NCBI GenBank assembly: GCA_033557465.1
Contig: CM066032.1
Coordinates: forward strand, 57,882,955-57,946,954
From: Ichthyophis bannanicus
Lineage: Eukaryota > Chordata > Amphibia > Gymnophiona > Ichthyophiidae
Direction of reading: 5' to 3'
Length of the DNA stretch: 64,000 bases
Shown here: positions 42,971 through 52,990 of the stretch, piece after piece
How the letters are laid out: each line of letters starts with the position of its first letter
Position numbering within the stretch: position 1 is the first letter of the stretch
Made by a program: the position numbers and the translations under genes
Notes under the pieces: model-generated
Told to the model about the DNA's origin: nothing
The model's database searches: none
What the model saw: the letters and a program-made list of their open reading frames with translations, nothing else

Positions 42971-43689
42971 CCAGAGCTGGTGGCGTGACAGCATCTAAGA
43001 CCTTGTGTTATGATAATGCTGAAATGATATAATGAGAATCCCAAAAAGAACTTTTTGGATTAAATCCATTTGCAAGTGTTGACCTTGAGATTGGTACGAT
43101 CGGGTTTACAGTTGTTTATATATAAATAATAAATAATAAAACATGGGGGAGGTTGGAGACCAGTGATGGGAGCGTCTGCCAGTCCCTATGGTGATTTCAT
43201 TCGCCAAATATAGGGCATATAGCCATCCTGAGGTCTTCTTTAACCCTTAGTAGATTGTTGGTGGCTAACCACTGTTTGGAGTTGATTGTTATACATATTA
43301 TATTAAAAAAAGGTTTTTTGAATGAATACATTTTTGCTAAGCAATTTTGTTGGTTGGATTAATTAGGCTCTTAGTCTGTTTTTTTGTGTGTTTGACATCA
43401 TATATTTTCAGGTCATAAATATGTACTTTATTGCACCATCATGGGTCGGACACTCTGTTTAATAATGTACAAGTCCGTCTTATACAAACAAATATGCACT
43501 TATCTCTGCATTATACAGGTTTCAACAATTGTCCTGTTGCCTTGATGCTGTCAGTGTATCATTGATCAGTTCATCAGGAGACACAATGGAGGACTTCTAT
43601 TACAAAATAAAATGAACTCATCCAAAAATTAACATCTCAAAACATGTACAGCATATGAATATAATAAATATGAGTCTCTACTAGCTCAG
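42971..43689. other. No feature recognised
   Basis: No coding region or clear repeat. AT-rich with a short (AAT)n tract near 43120-43140. If the exon at 44779 is real, this lies in the upstream intron. Confidence 0.35.
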
Positions 43690-44265
43690 TCCCCTGTTCA
43701 CGTGGAGTCTGATTCAGGAAGGGGCACACCCGGGCCATTTGGATGCCCCCAAATAGGATGACCCCATTATCACCCAACTCTGCACTGCAGAAGCCAGACA
43801 GCCAGACATTCCCACAGGTGCAGGATCAGGCACTGAGATGGCCTGGTGTGCCCCTGCATCCCTGCAGGAGATGTCCTCCCCACTGCACAGCCAGCCCACC
43901 TCAGTGCTGACCCCTGTTTCTCTGCTGCCCGACCCTCGGCGAGGTAGCTGGGGCCTGGATCGGGCGACAGGGATCTACCAGCAGCTGATCCCTGCCTTGA
44001 GGATGGTTCCTGGGCCTGTCCCCAACCCGCAGGATGTACAGGGCCTTGACTTGAATTGGCCCTCTACTTCCTGCCACCTTGGCCCGTCCGGTCTCCACCC
44101 ACACTCCGCCTCCTCCTGTCCCCCTCCAGCTCTCCCCACACTATGGCTCTGGGCATGTGGGTATGTGACAGAATATGGCTGGGATGGATAGTCGGGCTGC
44201 ATGTCCTACCGGGACGTGCAGCCCCGCTATTCACCTCACAGAATTGGCCCCATAATGAAAGTATC
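43690..44265 (-). repeat. Unclassified interspersed repeat, copy 2 (inverted)
   Basis: Related in inverted orientation to 29880-30450. The + strand ends in 'gggacgtgcagccccgc' and 'cagaattggcccc'. GC-rich with no sustained coding frame. The left limit is uncertain. Confidence 0.4.
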
Positions 44266-44778
44266 TATCACGTGATGTTGGTTTTAATATTTGATCCATA
44301 TCACAAAAACCCTTAATCATACTAACAAAAGATACCCTATCAGTCAAGAGGTAGATTGCTCAAGAATTAAACCACAAGCACTTTAAGTAACGTGACAGTC
44401 AGATCTGAAGTCAGATGTTAAACTAACAAACTACTTTTCACTCATCCACACTTTTAATCTTGGTGGCACTTATCCTACACATTCTGACACCAAACCATTG
44501 CATCTACTCATCGAATGCAATTTATTTTACACATCAAATATCAGTACTCACTCTGTAGAATTCAGTATTACTGTCTTAAATGTAAAGATGGACAACCCAA
44601 CCAGATTTCCATGTGAGCTATTGCTGGCACAGCGTCCGTCTCCCGCTACTGGAAAGACTTGAGGGAAAAAAGCGCGCTTATAAAAAAAAATCTTCACTTT
44701 TATCCTTTGTTTTAAAAAAAATGGGAACCAAACAGAAACATGGCTAAATCACTGTCTTTTTATCTTATGCTTTTATAG
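44266..44778 (+). other. Probable intron end
   Basis: No repeat recognised. The last 40 bases are pyrimidine-rich ('tcactgtctttttatcttat' then 'gcttttatag') and end in AG at 44777-44778, a good splice acceptor for the exon that follows. Confidence 0.45.
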
Positions 44779-45062
44779 GAAAACTTGAAGAAGATGAGGT
44801 AAGAAAAAAAGAGGAACAGAAACAAAAAGAGGAACAAGAAGCAAGAAGAAGACAGGAAGAAGAAAAGAGAGTGAGCGAGCAAAGAGAAAAGGAGCAGAGA
44901 ATTCAGGAAGATATCAAAAAAGAGAGCAAAGCTCTGGAGGAACGACTCTCCAGCCTCTCAGAGAAGATGAAACAACAGCAGAAAGGACAGAAATCCCAAC
45001 AGCTCTCAGAGGTGCTTCAGTATACTGTGGAAGACGACGCTGCCGGCATCGTGACAGACGAG
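44779..45062 (+). CDS. Candidate internal exon of a coiled-coil host protein
   Basis: This is the only stretch that looks like a host-gene exon. It is preceded by a polypyrimidine tract and AG, and ends at GAG|GTACTG. Length is 284 bases, entering with two bases of a split codon and ending on a codon boundary. It encodes about 94 residues dominated by Lys, Glu, Gln and Arg ('KKEEQKQKEEQEARRRQEEE', 'ALEERLSSLSEKMKQQQKG') and ends 'QYTVEDDAAGIVTDE'. The heptad-like charge pattern predicts a long coiled coil. The frame stays open past the donor to 45290, but that part overlaps a Penelope relic on the other strand and is probably intron. I do not recognise the gene. Low-complexity charged sequence makes homology guesses unsafe. 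Alternatives are a decayed retrocopy or chance; the splice signals argue mildly against both. Confidence 0.5.
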
Positions 45063-45099
45063 GTACTGTATCTAATGATGACAATGTCACAGGACGTGA

Positions 45100-46150
45100 A
45101 CGTTCAAGAAAGATTTTTAGGGGTTTTGGGGTATACCAAAATGAATCTGGTAAAAGATATCACAGCCTTTAGAGATTCCAATTTTCTCCAAGACCAATGT
45201 GATTTTCCTCTGGTGAAAAGAGTCACTAGAGATAGACTTTTGAGATGTACAAGTCTGGCTTCCCTTGGAATTCCAGTGCAGATCTCTTAATTGGGTTAAC
45301 AACTAAAGCTATTACTGCACTAATGGACATTAATTTAATTTAACAACAGATTTACCGCATATTCATGCATGTTGATTCACTCAGCAATCTAGGCGCATTT
45401 ATAGACTTACCCTCAATAGGTCTGCTGAGGAGAAGATACAGAACAGGAACTGTGGGAGGAGGAGGATTTATAAAACTCTTTTCCTTCTTGGAGATGTACC
45501 CCGATTCCAAGCCTCTTCTGTTAGACGGAGCATCAGGTGGTATTTTAGTAGAAGTCTATCAGCTTCATTTAATCAGCTCTATTTAAAACAACCACCGCAC
45601 CCTTACCGGCATGCTTAATCACTATATCAGACTTCTGACGCAGGTCTCTAATGCCCAGTTTCTCATGTCAGGGCATTTCACTTTCCATTTTACTAATGTC
45701 TCTCAAAGTCAAGTCTCTAAAGATGTTACTCACCATTAGACCTAGAGGTGTCCATTTCAAAGGAACGATCACCTTGGGCTTACTAAATACAATTGTCATT
45801 TATTTATTTATTCATTTTTATATGCCACTTTTCTTGGATTCAAAGTGGTTTACATATAAATATAACAAGGTTAATAGGTTATATCAAATATTTTGAGCAC
45901 TGGTATCACACACACCCAAATTTTTTTTTTTTGCCATCAAAGTTCTAATGGAATATTCCAGGTCCATCCTAAATTGAAATGCATTATTGCAAACTGCTAG
46001 AACAAAAGACAGACCTTCTGATAGAAGCTTATTATCATCCTTGGCTAATGTTGTGTTGGAAAAAATAATGTCTCTGAAACCTCATTGGAGCATCCTCTCG
46101 TTGAGGTTTCCATCTACTCCTTGAGGTTTGACCCCGACATTCCTTAAAAA
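45100..46150 (-). mobile_element. Penelope-like retroelement, degraded
   Basis: Reading the minus strand across frames: 'DDNKLLSEGLSFVLAVCNN' with 'FQFRMDLEYSIRTL' (about 46050-45930), then 'WTPLGLMVSNIFRDL' (about 45750), then 'EKLGIRDLRQKSDIVIKHAG' followed by 'KGAVVVLNRADYM' (45665-45560), then 'GYISKKEKSFINPPPP' and 'VPVLYLL' (45500-45430). The order and wording are those of Penelope-family RT N-terminal and finger regions, where the usual text is IKPADKGGAVVV and a PxxPxxYLLPKIHK-type block. The palm and any GIY-YIG nuclease are not recognisable; 45290-45100 may be the decayed next part. A short L2-type tail interrupts it at 45796-45895. Confidence 0.7.
45796..45895 (-). mobile_element. 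Short L2-type tail in the Penelope relic
   Basis: (TTTA)n is followed by 'atatgccacttttcttggat' and 'tcaaagtggtttacatataa'. It belongs to the same type of tail as 2377 but is more diverged. Confidence 0.55.
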
Positions 46151-46477
46151 ATAGTTTTGATCCTGTGTTCATTCATATTCAGCAGAATCAGCAGAGGAGT
46201 CAAATGTAACCTCTTTATTCCTGATGCTCTTTGTAGGAGACACAGATGAGATCCTGAGGAGGCACAAATCAGATCTTATTACCTGATCAGCTGATGGCAG
46301 AGCTCGCGCACATCTCTAGGATTGGCTAGACCAGGTTTCACCAGGCTGACTGAGCAAATCGGGAGTTTGCAATCATAAGATAGTCGCTTAGATAATAGGG
46401 CCAATGATGAGAGTAGAATTGGTATGCAGTCCCATACAATGTTGCAGTCATCAGCCTGAAGGTATGCATTTCCAATA

Positions 46478-46675
46478 CAGGGTTGCCAACTGGCTCCTGA
46501 TTCACCCAGCAGGTTGGATCCAGTCCTAGGTTTGCCTCATTGCATGCAAGGATGTGTAGTTCTGATTTCTTTATTACTCTCCACAAGACAAGACTACAAA
46601 TCCCTGCATGCATTGGGGTAAACCCAGGACTGGATCCAACCTGTTGGGCATATTGGGAGCCAGTTAGCAACCCTA
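46478..46675. mobile_element. hAT-type MITE
   Basis: The ends read 'cagggttgccaactggctcc' and, complemented, 'agggttgctaactggctccc'. The inner parts are also inverted ('ggttggatccagtcctaggt' against 'acccaggactggatccaacc'). Flanks are 'ttccaata' (46470-46477) and 'ttccagta' (46676-46683), an 8-bp duplication with one mismatch. No transposase. Confidence 0.88.
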
Positions 46676-46877
46676 TTCCAGTACAATGATGCAATTCGCC
46701 AAGGCCTCAGGGGCAGTCCTGAAGATAAGAAAGGCCTGGAAAACTGATTCATTGCATGTTAAAAGGGCAGAAAACAATAGTCTTCTCTGCCCATACAGGA
46801 AACAGCTTCAGTGCCAGCTGTTCTGAGGCCTAGGTAATAGGTCTGAGAACTAAGTAGCCAGAGTTCATCTTGTTTCG

Positions 46878-47250
46878 TTCACTACTACTCCTACTGATCA
46901 TTTGTATAGGGCTACAAGGCGTACACAGTGCTGTACATATAGAGGTAAGACATAGTCCCTGCTCATCAGAGTTTACAGTTTAATCAAAATGAAAAAACAT
47001 CGCAAAACTGGGGACTAGAGTATGGTAAGCTACACAAGTAATGAATGAGAGAGTGAGGGGCATTGGGATCCAAAAGCAGCCTCAAAGCCTGGATTTGGAA
47101 AGGGCTAGAAAGGAGCCTGATGTACTGACGCAGGTAGTTAGTTTCAGGCAAATGGAGCAGCAAGGTGGGCTGAATGAAGTCAGGAGTTGTCAGTGGCCGA
47201 GAAGGCACAGATAAGAGGGATCTACTAGAGGAACAGAGTTCCTGAAGAGG
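46878..47250. repeat. Unclassified interspersed repeat
   Basis: 'catttgtatagggctacaag' then 'gcgtacacagtgctgtacat' and 'acagtccctgctcatcagag' type wording recalls a common tetrapod interspersed repeat. Only one copy is in this window, so I rely on memory of the type, not on comparison here. Confidence 0.35.
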
Positions 47251-47299
47251 CAGGCTTTAGGCATTAGCCTTACTTCCTCGCGGGATTCATCCATGGATA

Positions 47300-48070
47300 T
47301 AAACTATCAGTGGTGGGATTCAATCCGAATAGATCCTGCCACTGACACAACTGAGTGGGTTTGCACTGGTTTTTTACGTCAGTTTCTAGAGGGTATATAG
47401 ACTGAAGAAAGTATGGGGAATCCCTCCAAATAACAAAGGTTGTATGCTCTACTGAGAATCAGCTATTCAACACCATAGAAAAGTAATAATAGGATCTGTT
47501 AACATATTTAAACGCCCATCATTTCTATCGCAAAGCAACTGTTTATAAACTGACTACGGAATACAGATGCATATATTTGAAAAGGGGTACAAAGGTCTCA
47601 GACTTCTCCTGGCACTGGCTAATCAGACAAAGTCCATGCCTTAGTGCCCGTTTGCATCAACGACCTATGTATTCTGTGCCCCTTGCAGGATTGGTGTTAA
47701 ATAAACTTGATAATATTTAATATTTGATGATCGTGCTTATCTGAAAAGATGTGAACTTCCCCTTTTCAGATAAGCACGATTCTCAGTAGAGCATACAACT
47801 TTTGTTATTTGGAGGGATTACCCATAACTGAGTGGGTGGCATCACAGCGTGCTCGGACTGCTGACAGGCACCGCAGGGCAGTAACTCCCTGGTGGCCCAG
47901 CAGCCCTATCACCCCACCTGCCATGGTCCCCGATGCCATTAAACCACTGATGGGTGGGGGGATTCGCACCAGTGCAGTGCTGGCATCGGGATGCCATTTT
48001 CAGTCTGGTTTGCCAAACGCAGCCCGTGTCAGGAAGCGATTCACGCGAACAAGCCAGATCCCGCCACTGT
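47300..48070. repeat. Nested foldback / MITE-like structure
   Basis: An outer inverted pair joins 47412-47460 ('ccctccaaataacaaagg' through 'tactgagaatc') and 47780-47825 ('gattctcagtagagcat' through 'ttatttggaggg'). Directly inside the right arm is a second hairpin, 'atcgtgcttatctgaaaag' (47729-47747) against 'cttttcagataagcacgat' (47762-47780). Further out, 'cagtggtgggattcaatcc' at 47310 and the complement of 'gatcccgccactg' near 48068 could be terminal inverted repeats of a larger element. No coding sequence is recognised. Confidence 0.55.
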
Positions 48071-48299
48071 ATATCCTTCATCCCTGAACCTCTGTGGAAA
48101 AGTTGCCCAGAACTTCCTGCATAGAGTTCACTTTTTCCTTAGATCTGTCTTCCAATGTACTGGTTTTTCATAAAGTTAATTCCTCATCTATTTGTTATTT
48201 TAAACCTATTACTGTTTCTTTGAATGCCTCTATGGTTGAAACCACCTAATCTACTGCAGATGTATTTAAAAAAGAATTGCACTTAGTAATAAAACCTGA

Positions 48300-48475
48300 G
48301 CTGTGTGTATGTGCATTTGAGTCAAGGCTGACTCCTGGTGACCCAGCCCTTGGCCAGGCAATGCAGGGTAAAGTGGCTTGCACAACGTGGGCCAGTGAGA
48401 ATCAAATGCTGCTCTTTTCGGCACCAGGCTGTTACTCGAACCACTAGGTTATGCCTCTGCGCCAGCCTGAGTTAT
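48300..48475 (-). mobile_element. tRNA-derived SINE with RTE-like 3' end
   Basis: The minus strand has an A-box-like 'ataacctagtggttcgag' and a B-box-like 'gcatttgattctcac', then 'gcaagccactttaccctgca'. It ends with 'gggtcaccaggagtcagcct' and 'tgactcaaatgc'. The end parallels the BovB-like 3' terminus at 54860-54900 ('ggtcaccatgagttgacgcc'). That suggests mobilisation by an RTE-type LINE and not by L2. Confidence 0.6.
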
Positions 48476-48804
48476 CTTGAATCAATTTGGGTTCTTTATA
48501 AATTGAGTCCCTTGGGAATTCTGTGTTATGTAAATCAAACTTACTTGATGTCTTATTTAGCTAATCCTATATACTGCAAAGCTGAAAATCTAAGGGGCAT
48601 GTTTACTAAGCAGTCTTAACGTGCGCCTGGCACTAGTGTGCAGGCTGCCATAAAAGGAGTGGGCGTTTCGGTCTTAACGTAGCAAAATGGGATTATCACG
48701 CGATAACGTGCACTGCGCACATTATCGTGCGAGAAGCCGCTAAGCACGTTAACCCTCGGTAATCTTAAATAGGCGCGCAGACATGCAACCACAGAAGCAG
48801 AGGT

Positions 48805-48866
48805 GTAGCACAATGGTTAATACACTGCCTGATGATACAGGGGACATGAGTTTGATCCCCAGTGTG
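48805..48866 (+). repeat. tRNA-like module 1 in composite repeat
   Basis: 'gtgtagcacaatggttaata' (A-box-like) and 'gagtttgatcccc' (B-box-like) lie about 30 bases apart, followed by 'agtgtgcc'. The same module is at 58530-58600. No anticodon arm can be drawn with confidence, so this is tRNA-derived sequence, not a tRNA gene. Confidence 0.55.
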
Positions 48867-48949
48867 CCTAATGAATAAGGTTGACTGAGGTGTTGCCCTT
48901 TATGTTTCAGTATTGCTTTTTGAGGCATTTTATTTTTATTTTAATTAGT

Positions 48950-49150
48950 GCGGCCAGCAAACACACCCTCACAGTGGCGTAACCTAAGGTGCTGCATAAG
49001 GTACCCTATAAGGAACTCCAAAGGGCACATTATAAAGTGCACTGTCCACCAAGGCACCCTATAATGTCCCCTATAGGACACCTTATAAGGCGCCTTATGA
49101 GGCACCTTAAGGTTACAGTACTGTGAGGGTGTTTTTGCTGGCAGCACTAA
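48950..49150. repeat. Palindromic TATAAGG-rich module of composite repeat
   Basis: The outer inverted pair is 'acaccctcacagt' (48962-48974) and 'actgtgagggtgt' (49121-49133), with 'taacctaagg' against 'ccttaaggtta'. The interior is a chain of short palindromes ('ataatgtcccctatagga', 'ttataaggcgccttatga'). The matching module at 63045-63350 has an internal tandem duplication. MITE-like in shape, with no coding capacity. Confidence 0.7.
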
Positions 49151-49194
49151 TGTACGTTAAAAACAGACAATGCCTCAGACAGCCCTATCAAATA

Positions 49195-49265
49195 ACCCCA
49201 CTGTGGGTTTGAGCCCATGGCCTCTGGTTCCACAGGCAGTGAAGTAACCAGTGGGCTACAGCTGC
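49195..49265 (-). repeat. tRNA-like module 2 in composite repeat
   Basis: On the minus strand 'gtagcccactggttacttc' (A-box-like) and 'atgggctcaaaccca' (B-box-like) lie about 30 bases apart. A second copy lies at 63400-63472 with 'atgggttcaaaacccc'. It is oriented opposite to module 1. Confidence 0.55.
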
Positions 49266-49762
49266 TAACAAACCCATGGCTGGCTACAGAAGGACTGCAT
49301 GTCACCACACAACCAGTCTGCTGTGGTCAACCCACCCATACCCATGATGCAGAGCACATGCAAATCAGCAGTCTACAGATGATCACAAGATGGGGTATGC
49401 ACCCCACAGCACCTCATCCTGATAGGGGGAACTGACCGAGTGCACCCCCACAGCACCTCAGCCTGGTAGGGGATGCCGACGGTGTGTGTTAGTGGCACAG
49501 AATAGCTACAGACTGTCACATTGTGTGGGTATTGTGCTCACCCTGAGGGTGAGGTGGGGCAGCCAGCACCAGGTCCGCAGCACGTTCCATGACTGAAATA
49601 AGCCATGTTGCAGATACCCATCAGTGTCAGTGTGTGTGTGAGTGAGAGCGATAGGTAGTTCCTGCAGACATGCCTAGGATACATTAGTGTCCATCTGTAA
49701 TTATCAATCAGGTGTAGCCCTTATGGGCTATGATGCACCCAGAATAGTGCATGTTCTGTGTT

Positions 49763-50936
49763 AAGAACATAAGATATGCCATACTGGGTCAGACCAAGGT
49801 CCATCAAGCCCAGCATTCTGTCACCAACAGTGGCCAATCCAGGTCACACGCACCTAGCAGTTTCCCCAAGGGACACAGGTTCCACAATGCTTGCATTGGT
49901 TCAAGCATTGATATCCTGGGTCCCCTCTTAATAATTTTATGGACCTTTCTTCCAGGAACTTGTCCAAACCTTTTTCAAACCCAGCTACACTAACAGCCTT
50001 TACTACATCCTCTGGTAACAAATTCCAGAGTTTGATTACACGTTAAGTGAAAAAATATTTTCTTTTATTAGTCTTAAATAGTTTACCCTGTAGCTTCATT
50101 GCATGTCCCCTAGTCTTTCTATATTCTGATAAGGTAAACAATCGATCTACGTTTACCCGTTCCACTCCGTTCATTAATTTATAGACTTCTATCATATCTC
50201 CTCTCAGCTGTCTCTTTTCCATGTTAAAGAGCGCTAAACTTTTTAGCCTTTCTTCATAGGAGTATCCTTCCATCCCCTTTGCAATTTTGGTGGCTCTTCT
50301 CTGAACCTTTTCTAAAATCACTATATCCTTTTTAAGATACGGCGACCAGAATTGCACACAATATTCAAGGTGCGTTCTCACCATGGAACGATATAGAGGC
50401 ATTATAATATCTTTTGTTTTATTTTCCATTCCTTTCCTTATCATACCTAGCATTCTATTTGCTCTCTTGGCCGCCCTGCACACTGGGCCAAGGGTTTTAA
50501 CATGGTATCCACAATGACGCCTAAATCTTTTTCCTGGGTGGTGGTTCCTAATGTGGAACCTTGCATTGTGTAACCATAATTTGGGTTGTTCTTCCCTAGG
50601 TGCATAACCTTGCACTTGTCCACATTAAATTTCATCTGCCATTTTGATGCCCAGTCTTCCAATTTATCAAGATCCTCTTGCAATTTTCCACAATCCTCTT
50701 GGGTTTTAACAACTTTAAATAATTTTGTGTCATCTGCAAATTTGATAACCTCACTCGTTATTCCACTTTCCAGGTCATTTATGAATATGTCAAAAAGCAG
50801 TGGACCCAGCACAGATCCCTGGGGTACACCACTATTCACCTTTCTCCATTGGGAAAATTGGCCATTTAGCCCTACCCTCTGCTTTCTATCTTTTAACCAG
50901 TACCTGATCCACAATAGTACACTGCCTCCTATCCCA
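49763..50936 (-). mobile_element. CR1-C LINE with target duplication
   Basis: It runs from the 3' end 'aagaacataagatatgcc' at 49763 to a 5' truncation in the RT at 50936. It is flanked by 'tgtgtt' at 49757-49762 and 50937-50942. The second composite-repeat copy has the uninterrupted site ('ttctgtgttggtgctatgg' near 63923-63941), which confirms the boundaries. Confidence 0.92.
50043..50936 (-). pseudogene. CR1-C reverse transcriptase fragment
   Basis: Sense minus: 'GIGGSVLLWIRYWLKDRKQR', 'SGVPQGSVLGPLLFDIFIND', catalytic 'VIKFADDTKLFK', 'FNVDKCKVMHLGKNNPN', then after a small deletion near 50475 'RANRMLGMIRKGMENKTKD' and '[20 protein letters not shown]'. Only the palm, thumb and C-terminus are present. 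Confidence 0.88.
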
Positions 50937-52158
50937 TGTGTTGTTGCCATGGTAAGATGATGTAAGTGAAGGGGGGTGTTTGGACCCATAGGCAGATTAT
51001 GTACCACCACCCAACCCAACCTCTGTGGCTCAGGGTGGGAGACAGGATCCCCCACCGACAGATCCACATTCTACCTTCCTGCAATGGTGGCAGTAGAGGG
51101 GGGCATCAACCCCAGTCTTGCTGGGGAACAGACATCCTACAGGGCAGCCAATGCAGAGCTGTACACATCCCTAAGGCAATGGCAGAAAGACAGTAGTCCT
51201 GGAAATGCTCAACTGCCCCCACCACCACCTGACATTCTCCAGCAGCGAGCACAGTGAGTCTCCAGCCACTGCACCCTGCAAGGTGTTCCAGCCATACACA
51301 TATAACTGCAGACAGTCTGCTAGCTAGTCCACAGTGCATGATCCTGGAGGAGATGTGTGCACCCAGAGCTGGGATATGAGCACACCCACCAAGCAGATAA
51401 GTCAGTGATTAGGCCCCAGAGAAGAGAACCTATATATTTCATCTAAAAGAAATGCCATGCCGTGGTCACTGCTCAGTCAGGGTGAGAGTGACCTCCCAGC
51501 AGGACATGCTGTGGCCACCCTGTTGGTGCAGGTTGTGGCCGGGCACTACAGTGTCCAAGCCATTGCCCTATGCCCTGTGCTGATGCATCCAGGCCAGGCC
51601 ACCCTGTCCAGGCTATACCCACAGTACCTTGCTCCTCATTATGCACATTGGAAGGCTAACACTGGCAACAGTGCAAGCAGTGTGGGCTGAGGAAGGTACT
51701 GGCAGCCACCACACACTGGATAGACAGACACACACTCCCACACCTATGCCAGCATTCTGCAACTATAGAGGTGTTTGGCAGTCCTGGCCACCGCACCAGT
51801 CCTGGGCACAGTGCAGGCATGGCTATGGTACGCAATACTGTTGGGGTCACTCCCCAGGGTGGTAAACACTGTCAGACACCAGACCTGAAGCACACTCCAC
51901 AGACATCAGAAAGGTTGCTATGATGCAGCTCAATCAGCAAATTGTGTGTAACTTAGGAATTGCTATCTGCCAGTAATCATAGCAACCTTTTGATAGATGT
52001 GTACTGTATTCCCAGGTTTAGGGTGGCATTGCTAAGGTATGCAAGTGCTGGAATTGGGAGATACACACAGGGCCCACTATCCTGCCTCTCCAGGAGGCTT
52101 GGGATAATGGAGCCTGAGGGTGCGGGTGTGTCTGCCCCTGTTGGCCGCTGCTCTAGGG

Positions 52159-52351
52159 CAGAGGTTCCCGACTCCAGTCCTGGTGGGTCAAACACTGTTC
52201 GGGTTTTCATGCTGTCCCTCATGAATATGCATGAGATACATCTGCATACCATGGGGGTGGTGCATAGATATGCAGCACAGGCATCTTTATTAGAGGCAGC
52301 ATGGAACCTGAATGGTGTTTGGCCCTCCAGGACTGCATTTGGGAGACTCTG
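52159..52351. mobile_element. hAT-type MITE in composite repeat
   Basis: The ends are 'cagaggttcccgactccagt' and, complemented, 'cagagtctcccaaatgcagt'. Flanks are 'ctctaggg' (52151-52158) and 'ctctaggt' (52352-52359), an 8-bp duplication with one mismatch. Interior words such as 'gaatatgcatgagataca' relate it to the element at 14197, so they are one family of different age. Confidence 0.85.
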
Positions 52352-52494
52352 CTCTAGGTAATGCGCATGTTTATGGTGTCTGTGCTCTGTAGGGTAAAAT
52401 GTAGGTGTTTTGGGCATGTTTACGTCATCTGCAATAAAGGTTCTGTCTGTTTTACCATGTTTTAGTAGTGGGTAAAATATGGGGACTGGGTTGG

Positions 52495-52582
52495 CGGGAA
52501 CCACAGCTGGGACTTGAACCTGTGACGTTCTGTTCCTGAAAACACTGGCTGTGTGCACTGCACCACTGTGTTGCCACAGAGA
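52495..52582 (-). repeat. tRNA-like module 3 in composite repeat
   Basis: On the minus strand 'acacagtggtgcagtgcac' (A-box-like) and 'cacaggttcaagtccc' (B-box-like) are followed by 'agctgtgg', which can pair with part of the head. The counterpart would lie beyond the right edge of the window, so its status as part of the composite repeat is inferred from copy 1 only. Confidence 0.4.
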
Positions 52583-52990
52583 CAGTGCATTCCCTGGGGA
52601 TAGCATGACTGTTCATCAGACAGGGCCTGTCTGTTGCAGTGCATGGCATCCACCTACACAGGGCTAGGCCATGGTCTGCTCTGGGCAGCTGCCCCTGCCC
52701 CCTCCACCACCAGTACCCCTCTGCCACCATGCTGACATGCCCTTCTGCTGATGGTGCTGGTGTTGCGCAGTCTCAGGCCATCCAGTGTGCGGGTAGGCGG
52801 CTGCCTATGGTGCGGGTTCTGGGGTAGGGGTGCCTGCATTGCTGTCCACGCTTCCCCCCAGCACCGCCTGCCAATCTTCAGTGCCCTTGGGGGTACCTGC
52901 TGGGTACTATCCCCTGTGACACTGTGGGAGACACACTCGTGCCCATGTTGGGCCTCATCAGTTGCTGTCTGGCTGCTCTACTGTTTCAAC

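Larger units (their letters stand above)
48592..52990. repeat. Large composite repeat, copy 1
   Basis: From 'ggggcatgtttactaa' onward this matches the second copy at 58353-58647 and 63026-64000, including 'taacgtgcgcctggc', 'gtgtagcacaatggttaata', the palindromic 'cctataatgtcccctatagg' block and the 'cccataggcagattatgtac' words at 50985. The right limit is a guess, because the second copy runs out of the window at a point equivalent to 51010. It holds a CR1-C (49763-50936), a hAT MITE (52159-52351) and three tRNA-like modules. No protein-coding frame is convincing. Confidence 0.72.

Noticed and set aside
44871..44873. ATG-like start of the coiled-coil reading frame at 44871
   Set aside because: The frame is open upstream to a splice acceptor at 44778, and the position is internal to the charged repeat, so it is unlikely to be a translation start.
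45063..45290. Coding continuation of the exon at 44779-45062
   Set aside because: A splice donor stands at 45063, the composition changes sharply, and the part beyond 45100 overlaps a Penelope relic on the opposite strand.
48805..49265. Functional tRNA genes
   Set aside because: A and B boxes are visible but acceptor and anticodon stems cannot be formed. The modules are part of a dispersed repeat, so they are tRNA-derived relics.
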